The translations under genes were made by a program, and so were the position numbers. From Spodoptera frugiperda (Eukaryota; Arthropoda; Insecta; Lepidoptera; Noctuidae): 64,000 bases of DNA. Within the stretch, counting starts at the first letter, position 1, and the number at the start of each line of letters is the position of its first letter. The notes below the pieces were generated by a model. It saw only the letters and a program-made list of their open reading frames with translations. It had not been told where the DNA came from and did no database searches. Positions 49,540 through 58,719 of this stretch are shown one piece after another. The stretch covers positions 10,201,649 to 10,265,648 of the forward strand of contig NC_064237.1 in the NCBI RefSeq assembly GCF_023101765.2, given 5' to 3'.

Positions 49540-50336
49540 ATTGAAGACAGATAATCTATCTATACTTATAATAAACTGTAAATTATTCCAAAATAACTAT
49601 CAGCGATTAGTGATCGATACTGACGCCAAAATGCAATCAATTTTTGTCTGTCTGTCTGTCTGTATGTTCTTTTACAAATAAAAACCCCTCGACAGATTTC
49701 AACGAAACTTGGTACAATTGTTCTTCATATGGGCAGGTTATTATACTTTTTCACGCTACGATCAATAGGAGCAGAGCAGTAGGGTTGGGAAAACAGGAGA
49801 ACTTACTCCATTTTTAAGCTTCCGTTGTGAAGCCTTAATGGAGCTACACAGAAATAATGTATGACGGAAATGTCCTCCTTAAAATTGTTTAAAAAATATT
49901 CCACGACAGCAAATGTCTATCTTTTATGGTTGACTCACAAAAACACATATAACTCCCGATAGCTTAGCAACGGAGCTTTCTGATTATATTTGTCTACTCT
50001 TACGTTTATAACACTGTCATTCATTCATTCATTCATCTTCTATACTTATAATAAATCTGTAGAAGGGTCAATTCTGTACATTGAAAATATTGAAAGAATA
50101 AATAGCATGTGTTACTGGATCGATACCAAACCCAAATATGTATTTTTTTTGTCTGTGTCTGTAAGCAGGCTTCACGTGAAAACTAAAGGTATTATATTAT
50201 TATCCTGGGCATAAAATAGGATACTTTTTATCCTGGAAAAATACGTAGAAAAAAATCTTTATTTTTCAGTGATATTCTGCTCAACAGCAAGCTCAATAAG
50301 GGATGTTTAAACAGCATAAAAACATTGAAGACAGAA
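49540..50336. mobile_element. About 780-bp insertion in GMC-F intron 3
   Basis: Intron 3 is 67 bp in D and E but 845 bp in F. The extra DNA sits between two copies of 'acattgaagacag' (about 49540 and 50321), consistent with a target-site duplication of about 13 bases. Inside are a TGTC tetramer run ('ttgtctgtctgtctgtct') and twice 'tctatacttataataaa', features of a common moth non-autonomous element. The frame at 49990-50214 is not a gene. Confidence 0.75.
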
Positions 50337-51934
50337 AATATTAACTAATAATGTTTTAGATTCCAGGCCTACGTACATCATTATTTCATACAAGATACGA
50401 TTGGGGCTACGTGACACCGCCTAATGGAAGGACAAACGGAGCTAACGTAAACGGTTCTATCAACTGGCCTCGCGCTAAAATGCTGGGCGGTTGCAGTAAT
50501 CATAACGCCATGGTTTACGTACAAGGAAACGACCAAGATTATCAAAATTGGGTTGACCTTGGCAATCCTGAATGGAGTGTTGAAGAAGTTCGTCGGTGCT
50601 TCAGAAAAGCAGAAAGCTTCCAAAATATGGAGTTGTTGCAAAATCCAGAGATTAGCAATCACTATGGCCACGATGGGCCATTGGTTATAAACACTTTCAA
50701 CACAACCAATATGTTTCTTACGGAAAAAATGTATTCTGCTTGGAACGAAATAGGGATAAAAAATTTGGCTGATTATAATGTGGCAAACTCTTTAGGATCA
50801 GGATTTTTGAGAGTCACAGCTGCTAGTGGGGAAAGACAGAGTCATAACAAAGCCTATTTAAATCCCATTCTTCATAGAAGTAACCTTAAGATCCTAAAAA
50901 ATAGTTTGGTAACAAAGTTGTTGATAAATCCTTATACAAAAACTACTTATGGTGTGGAGTTAGAGCGAAACTCAAAAAAGTACTGCTTTTATGCCAGAAA
51001 GGAGGTAATCCTAAGCGCTGGTACTGTAAATTCTCCTCAAATTCTTATGCTGTCCGGAATCGGACCCAAAGAACACCTCGCTTCAAAGAAGATATCTGTC
51101 ATCGTAGATTCTCCAATGGTTGGACATAATTTGCAAGATCACTGTTTGATTCCCATCATTATTTATGCTGATGTACCAGGTGAACAGAACACTGCCAAAC
51201 AACAATTTGACATTATCCGGTACCTCTACAATCGCACTGGATACTTGGGTGGAAATCTCTCTGCGAATATTTTAGCTCTTTTTTCTGACAAACCTAATGC
51301 TACTTACCCTGATTTTCAAAGTCACTATTCAATTACTTTCCGGAATAGTTCTACATTTCAGTCAATTTGGATCAACCGTGACAGATACAAAGACCAGGTG
51401 GTTAAACCAATAGTAGATATGAATAAAAAGTACGCGTTTTACCAAATGAATTTTCTCCTCCTTCATCCGTATTCTAGAGGTAATATTACTTTGAGGTCCA
51501 ACAACCCACGAGACCATCCAATTATCAACCCCAACTATTTCATTGATCCTAGAGATTTAGAAGCAGCTGTAACTGGAATTAAGATCCTTACCAAAGTAGT
51601 GAACACTACAGCTTTCAAAGAAATTAATGGGTTTTTGGGGAGAATGGAATGGCCACCATGTGATCGCTATGAATTGGATAGTAGAGATTATTGGAAGTGT
51701 ATTTGTATGGAGATGGTGATTACCATAAACCACCCGGTAGGAACATGCCAGATGGGGCCAGATCCAAAGACATCAGTAGTAAATAGTCGATTGAAAGTCC
51801 ATGGAGTCCGAAACCTTCGTGTGATAGATGCCAGCATCATGCCAACACTGACCAGTGGTAACACTAACGGTCCAACTGGAATGATTGGAGAAAGAGGAGC
51901 AGAGTTGATACTGGAAGACTATAACAAATTGTGA

Positions 51935-52825
51935 TTTATTTCAACTTGCCAAGTTACCACTTCATACACGATAGTAAATACTATCAATACATGTTGTTGT
52001 TTAATTGAAGATACCTCAGACCCTTTTAAACCTTTGCCAAATTGCTCCAACCGTTCTCGAGTTTTAGCGAGACTAACAAACAGCAATTGATTTTTATATA
52101 TAGAGATTATTATACCTATATTATTAATAAACGTGAATGTTGAAGACGTTAATAAAAAAACAGTTGTTTAAATATTTATTAATATGTCGAATAAAGGTGA
52201 CATTCACTTTCACAGTCCTAACGAATTAATTTATGCAGACAATTATACAAGGAATTAAAATTCAATTTTCCATATGAGTGAAATTATTTAGCACCTGTTT
52301 GTTACTAATTAAATATTTATCAGATAATTTTAAATTGGAAATTATTCAATTATAAGACCTGTATTCAAACTCGTTTAACTCGCCCTGTCAATTAAATTTT
52401 GTAACCTAAGGATAACCTTCACACCACCGATGTTAATAACGCCCGGAGCCGTGAAAGACTTAATGGATAGTCGAGGCTCTGGCTTGAAGCAAGAAGTTAG
52501 CAAGAGTTACTTCTTGTAACCAAATCCGTAGGTTTAAATCTAGTTTATAAAGCTAGACTATTTCAATTCACGATTAAGCGTAACAAGTAAAAAAAAATGT
52601 TACAATAATACTTAATTGAATATGAAAAAAATAACTTGATTCATGTTATTTTGTATTTATTGCGTTTTTTTTTTCTACAATAGAAGTTACAGCAATATAA
52701 AAAGAACTGTTTCCTTATACGCGTAATACGAGTAAGTCGATGAACTATTACAATGTAAAGGTTTCTTTTCATACTTTGACTATATCGGAAACAGTTACAA
52801 ACTGATAGACCTTTTAACAGTCAGG
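51935..52825. other. GMC-F to GMC-G spacer
   Basis: After 'gatttattt' the F flank departs from the C/D/E spacer, so the duplicated unit ends here. A repeat fragment ('ttctcgagttttagcgag', 'actaacaaacagcaatt') lies at 52025-52105. The rest is AT-rich without a gene. Confidence 0.5.
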
Positions 52826-55673
52826 ATGGATTGGTAAGTCATATTTTACTTTTAATTTACAATACTAAAAAACTTGAGTAACATTATTTTCAAAATCATT
52901 GGAAGAATTTAAGAAAGTAATATTTGGCTTGGTGCCTACAACCATTACTAGTGCAGCTTGAAATAAATGTCAAATTGATTCTTGAAGAAAAGCGCACGTG
53001 AAATTCGTGATTGAACCTAAAATCGAATCACCTAGCTTCACTGACATACAGACTGACGGACAATTCAATTTGACGTTTCAAAAGTGCCTAATTTGGGATT
53101 AATTGAAATAAATGCTTTGACTTTGACCACTGAAATACTACAGTATAGGCTGAATCATGCAATCGTTCTCTTATTATCACGTTAATCCATATAATAATAA
53201 TAAAATGGCTTATTTTTCAGTTACAATGCATCGTGTATTTCTCCAACGACTGGAGTAGCCCCATTCATCTTCACTACAGCATTCCAGTTTTTAGCTACAT
53301 TACAATGTGGCATCACAGAAGGGCCAACGCCAGATGCCAATATAACAGGTTAATAGAATATTTTTTATAATTAGTCTGGTTTAAAAATATGATTAAAACA
53401 TAAATGCGAAAATATGCCAAAATGCGCCTATGTGTTATTACTTACCCTTGTTATAAATTTATAGCGCTTTTGACGTGATTGAGTAACAAACATACACACA
53501 AACACACAATCTTACAATCTTTCGCATTTACAATAACGGCTCAAAGTAATTTCGACCATCGGTCTTACAGTTACAGCATAGTCGACACTTACATTATTTG
53601 TGTTTGGTACAGTTATCGTGTCTAGAATAACAATTAAGTTTGTTTTTAGTGTTTATTCGGGATAAACATAAAGATTATGCCCCGGATATTAAAGTATGTA
53701 TAATTAAACATTCAGACAGACAGACATATTTTTTTAATCAAATGAGTTTTGATTTATCTAGTAACACCCTTTAAATATATAGAATTTAAACTTACACAGT
53801 TGTATTCTAGGTATGGATATAGATTATATGTTTAGTTAGTCAAATAATTTACGGCCCCAGCCAGCAATTTATAAACGCCAATTCCATTGTCTACCAGATG
53901 GAGAAACATTTCATTTCATAATCGTGGGAGCTGGAACTGCTGGCAGTGTGTTGGCGAACAGATTGAGTGCTGTACCAGAATGGAATGTTTTACTGATCGA
54001 GGCAGGTGATGACGCTCCAGTAGAAGCTGATGTAAGTAAAAATATTTCAACATCATAAAGTCAGTGAAGACAGAAAATATTAACCAAAAATGTTTTAGAT
54101 TCCAGGCCTTCACACAACGCTATATCATACAAGATACGATTGGAACTACTTGACAGCTCCTAATTCAAGAACAAACGGAGCTAACGTAAACGGTTCTGTA
54201 TATTGGCCTCGTGCTAAAATGGTAGGCGGTTGTAGCAATATTAATGCAATGATCTACGTACAAGGAAATGACCAAGACTATCAAAACTGGTATGACCTCG
54301 GTAACCCAGAATGGAGTGTCGAAGAAGTTCGTCGGTGCTTTAGGAAACAAGAAAGTTTACAAGATATGGACATGTTGAAAAATCCTTATACCAGTAAACA
54401 TTATGGGTACGACGGCCCCTTGCCTATAAACTCATTCAATTTCACATATCCAAATCTTAGAAAGAAAATTTTATCAGCTTGGAACAAGATAGGTATAAAG
54501 AATGTGCCAGATTATAATGTCGCAAACGTATTGGGATCTGGTCGTATGAGGTGTACAGCAGCTACTGGAGAAAGACAGAGTTTTAATAAGGCTTATTTAA
54601 ACCCAATACTTGATAGAAAAAATCTAAAAATTATGAAGAATAGCTTAGTGACCAAATTGATATTTAAACACGGTTCTAAAACTATTCACGGAGTTGAGGT
54701 GGATCATGATTCAAAAATATTTAAATTTTATGCTACAAATGAAGTTATTGTAAGCGCAGGTGCTATAAACTCTCCACAGCTTTTAATGTTGTCTGGAATT
54801 GGACCAAAGGAGCACCTTCGTTCTAAAGAAATACCAGTCGTAGTTGATTCTCCAATGGTAGGACAAAATTTACAAGATCATCTTTTTATTCCTGTTTTAA
54901 TATTTTGTGATGAAACTGGAGAACAAACTGTAGCTGAACAACAATTTGATGCCATTCGCTATATTTATAACCGCACAGGGTATCTATCACACAATGTTGC
55001 TATCGACGCTTTAGCATTTTACTCTGATGACCCAGATGCTACTTATCCTGAGTTTCAAAGTCATGTTGCAATAATATGGCAAAATAGTCCCTATATGGCA
55101 GAAATTTTAGATTCATGGTTTAATTACAAAGATAACGTAAAAAATCCATTAATTGAACTCAACAAAAAACATGCTGTTTACATGCATGCTTTTCACACAT
55201 TACATCCTGCATCAAGAGGGAGTATTGATTTGCAATCAAAAGACCCCCGAGTTCATCCAATTATCAATGCGAACTATTTCGGTGACCCTAAAGATTTAGA
55301 ATTAACGGTAACTGGAATTAAAATGCTCACTAAGATAGTAAATACTACAGAATTTAGAGCAATAAATGCCTTTTTGGGAAGAATGGAATGGCCACCATGT
55401 GATGATTATGAATTAGACAGTAGAGATTACTGGAAGTGTGTTTGTATGGAAATGGTAGTTACTATATATCATCCAGTTGGAACATGTCAGATGGGACCAG
55501 ATCCAAACACAGCAGTAGTAAATAGTCGATTGAAAGTCCATGGAGTCCGAAACCTTCGTGTGATAGATGCCAGCATCATGCCAACACTGACCAGTGGTAA
55601 CACTAACGGTCCAACTGGAATGATTGGAGAAAGAGGAGCAGAGTTAATACTGGAAGACTACAACAAATTGTGA
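52826..55673 (+). CDS. GMC-G: GMC flavin oxidoreductase (ecdysone-oxidase-like)
   Basis: Exons are 52826-52833, 53221-53348, 53898-54031 and 54099-55673, giving 614 residues (MDCYNASCISPTTG start). The exon 2 donor is GTTAAT, weaker than in the other copies. GAGTAG is at 56-61 with FHF instead of FDF just before; signature 1 is PRAKMVGGCSNINAM; H548 and N591 are present. Intron 3 (67 bp) and the start of exon 4 resemble D-F, the middle (ETGEQTVAEQQFDAIRY) resembles H and the 3' end is the shared B-G tract: a three-part mosaic. A poly(A) signal AATAAA is at 55757-55762. GMC-H follows 3 kb downstream. Confidence 0.88.
53040..53128 (+). repeat. CTTTGA-tailed repeat fragment in GMC-G intron 1
   Basis: 'ttgacgtttcaaaagtgcc', then 'gaaataaatgctttgactttgacc'. 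Same family as 20876-20985 (reverse) and 56195-56313. Confidence 0.65.
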
Positions 55674-56856
55674 TTCATTTCTTCTCATTGGTTTGATACT
55701 AAATGTACTTCGTTTGTAAAACTTGTTTAGTTATTTTTTATAATTATAAAGTAAGCAATAAAGCGTATGTTTTGTATTTTGTGCACTTGTCCATAGTGCC
55801 ATTCGTCCTTTTCGTTTTTGGCTGTACTAAATGTAATGTATTCATCTAAACATATATATGTGTTCTGTGTAATAATAAAATTAAATAATTTAAACTTCTT
55901 TAATTTAAACTCTTTTATTTTATAGAAATAATATTATTTTAGTTTGGGTAAACGGCTAGAGTCATTTTCAGCATCCATGATCTTAAAGATCCGTCAGTAG
56001 ATTATGATACGGACGGGTGGACAATACACTCAGCCAGGTGAGTTATGCTAGGGCTACCACAACTGAGACAACCGCGGCTTCAGAATAAAGTAGGAGTTGG
56101 TTTTAGTCAGTTAGAGTTGGACACTCCCTTTTGTCAGACCCAAGTCCAATCAACTCGTTTCTTGTTTTCTTCTCTATTTGAAGGTATACTTTGGAACGAG
56201 CACCTAGCTTTACTGACGGACACACTGACAGACTATGGTTTATTTCTTTCTTTGTTGACGTTTCAAAAGTACCTAAGTATATGGTTTAATTGGAATAAAT
56301 GATTTGACTTTGACTGCGGGAAAATTCAATTGTTGATTTTCATTCCTCAAAAAAAAAAGTAGATGAGTTGTTTGCTACCTATGTAAAAGTTAAGCAGATG
56401 TAGAATTATAACGAAATACACCTAGAAATTGCTTACCATCAGAAGGCGCACGTGATAAGCCACTACCTACTGATAGTGGTACAAATTAAAAAACTGCTGG
56501 GTCATTCCGTTTCCGTTGCATTTGTTCAAACATGAATAAAAAAGAGTAAACTCAATTTGCATTTCCACGTGCATAGTTAAATTGGTTTTTTGTTTTATCT
56601 TTAAGTAAAAATTAGGTACACGTAACTAGTAACTACTCATTGTTGTCGCAGTCTACAAGGTGGAAACAGAATGCTCCCAAAAAGCAAAATTTTTTTTTTT
56701 GTTTTAATCATCTAATATTTTTAAACATCAGCCTTATTACACAAAATAAACATTGATTTCCTTAATTGTTTTTGAAAATAATACTAGTATAGTTTTCTTC
56801 ACCTGTTTGCGGCGTTTGGGAGCGTTTCGTTTAAACCCTGTATAAAAATTAAAAAA
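55674..56856. other. GMC-G 3' flank and spacer
   Basis: Holds the GMC-G UTR, then at about 55960-56110 a GC-richer block ('gctaccacaactgagaca') of unknown type, then the repeat listed separately. The 85-codon frame at 56045-56302 runs through these repeats and is not a gene. Confidence 0.45.
56195..56313 (+). repeat. CTTTGA-tailed repeat fragment
   Basis: 'gttgacgtttcaaaagtacc' and 'ggaataaatgatttgactttgac' match the members at 20876 and 53040. The upstream extent is unclear. Confidence 0.65.
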
Positions 56857-57870
56857 AACCCCCGACATAAAAACTTAGCTTCCCTTTAAAAAGTAAAAAA
56901 TAATAAAAGAAACTTAATCTTAAAGTACCTAAGAATGTACTAATAATTCTAAAAAAAAATACGTCGCGTTGGGGGACCGCTCCTAATTATTTCTTACTTA
57001 TCTACGATTTGATCATTAGTATCACATGCTTGGTGTTAACATTAAAGTAAATTGCTGTTTAAGTACTTAACTATAACGCAGAAAATAGAAATATAGCGGC
57101 GCGGGCGGCGGTGTACAGTCCGTATGAATGCGGTCCCCCAACGAGACGTATTTTTTTTTCTTAGAATTATTAGTACATTCTTAGGTACTTTAAGATTAAG
57201 TTTCTTTTATATTTTTTTACTTTTTAAAGGGAAACTAAGTTTTTATGTCGGGAGTTTTTTAAATTTTTAATTTAATTTTTTATTTTATACTTTTTATAGG
57301 TAGGTTAGGTTAAGTTTGGCTTAGTATATTACATATACTTAGTATAATTTCGATTCTTGTTAAGGTAAAGATTACATCAAAGGTCAAGCTCGTTCGCTTT
57401 TTTTTTACTTATTAATTACTAGTTTTTGTTTCTATAAGTAGGCTAAAGATTACATTGGTGCAAGATTTTTTGTTTATAATAAAACGTTAAATTAAACATT
57501 TTATATTTTTGTTATTAAATTTTATTTAATTTTTATTTATCTTTTATTTTTTTTATTTATTTTTTATTTTTGTTAATACGAAAAAATAATATCTTTCAAT
57601 ATCTTCTTTCAGTGCGGTTTAATTTGAGACCCCATCCCAGTATATTTGCAGACCTTCGGCTAATCTCCCCACTTTCACCGCCCATAACTTTAAAACGGCT
57701 CAACCGATTTTCATCAAACATGTCTAAGAACACTCGCACATAAGTCCCCTTTCATACGAAAAACTAAACTGAAATCACTGCATCCGTTCGGGAATTATGA
57801 TGCCACAGACAGACCGACAGACAGACAGACACGTCAAACTTATAACACCCCTCTTTTTGCGTCGGGGGTT
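56857..57870. mobile_element. Foldback or inverted-repeat element of about 1 kb
   Basis: Starts AACCCCCGACATAAAA and ends TTTTTGCGTCGGGGGTT, so its termini are inverted repeats. Within it, 56859-56979 and 57131-57255 are long, near-perfect reverse complements (for example gaatgtactaataattct versus agaattattagtacattc) around a loop of about 150 bp. The right part (57600-57850) has 'aacggctcaaccgatttt' and a GACA run, both common in moth repeats. No transposase frame is seen. It may be one foldback element or two nested inverted-repeat elements. Confidence 0.75.
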
Positions 57871-57969
57871 AATAACTAGGTTTTCACAGAAAATTTGTAC
57901 GGAATCAAATAACGTTTGATTTTTATAGCTCTTAAATTGAAAATAAGAAGATGGAAGAAGCACTGACTG

Positions 57970-58181
57970 CACGCTGCACGCATGGCGCGGTGGCTAGGCA
58001 ACTGGCTGCCGTGCAACGTATCGCGGTTTCGATTTCCATACGGAACAACTCTTTCTGTGAACCACAAATTATTGTTCCGGGTCTGGGTATCATGTGTATG
58101 TGAACTTGTACAAGTATGTTTGTTAACGTATCCACGACACAGGAGAAAATCGTAGTGTGGAGCAACATTTAAAAGAAAAGA
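57970..58181 (+). mobile_element. tRNA-derived SINE upstream of GMC-H
   Basis: A-box-like sequence is at 57991-58005 and a B box (ggtttcgatttcc) at 58025-58037. The body 'cggaacaactctttctgtg', 'ccgggtctgggtatcatg' and the tail 'gacacaggagaaaatcg' follow. Same family as 15532-15724, in the opposite orientation. ORFs 57876-58168 on the minus strand are its shadows. Confidence 0.75.
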
Positions 58182-58586
58182 TACCGAAGCACATATTAAT
58201 CACTTTGATCAACGGAAGACAAGTGGTGGAGGCCGCGGAAAACCAAAAAGACAAAAGGTCAAATTTTTCGGAAAGATAATGGAGACCACCTACTGGCAAT
58301 TGTAATGCAAGACATTAGATGATAGGGATGGCCATCATGATAAGGATAGACGCCATGGACACCTTATGGCTGATAATATTGGTTAAAACTACAACGGTAC
58401 AACGAAACCCGGAAATCGCAAACTTCCGATACGGTACTCTGAATATAAAAATTTGCATAGATAGCCTAAAGAAATTCAGTAAGAAAAGATGACACCTAAT
58501 TAAATATAAAATAAATTTTAATTAAGATATGTTTGGTTATGATAATATTTAGGGGTATTTTTAGTTTCTTTCAACAAACTTTATGA
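58182..58586. other. Upstream region of GMC-H
   Basis: About 400 bp between the SINE and the TATA box, AT-rich, with no clear repeat. Confidence 0.4.
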
Positions 58587-58593
58587 TATAAAA
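58587..58593 (+). promoter_or_regulatory. TATA box of GMC-H
   Basis: TATAAAA lies 133 bases upstream of the GMC-H start codon, in the context gaTATAAAAggc. The best-looking core promoter element in the array. Confidence 0.55.
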
Positions 58594-58719
58594 GGCAAGT
58601 CTCCTCATACATCTTTTAATCTTAGTTTAATGGTGGCAATGTATAGGGTTTCATCATAAGGAAATTCTATACTCATCTGAAACCAATTTTCATTTCGTCC
58701 ACCACTCTTAAAGATAAGG

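Larger units (their letters stand above)
48533..51934 (+). pseudogene. GMC-F: GMC oxidoreductase pseudogene
   Basis: Exon equivalents are 48533-48540, 48721-48848, 49401-49514 and 50360-51934. All splice sites are kept, and exon 4 is fully open and very like D and E. Exon 3 is 114 nt instead of 134: 20 bases are lost after 'ggtggtacagct', between near-repeats (GGTTG) in the other copies. This removes the end of the FAD Rossmann motif, shifts the frame and creates a stop (TGA) at 49490-49492. Skipping exon 3 would not restore the frame. Introns 2 and 3 and the upstream region have gained insertions. The exon 4 body retains HPVGTC and SGNTN, so inactivation is recent. A sequencing error is less likely because the change is not in a homopolymer. 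Confidence 0.9.

Noticed and set aside
57130..57260. Separate promoter or gene signals in the T-rich arms
   Set aside because: This is one arm of an inverted repeat matching 56859-56979 and needs no further explanation.
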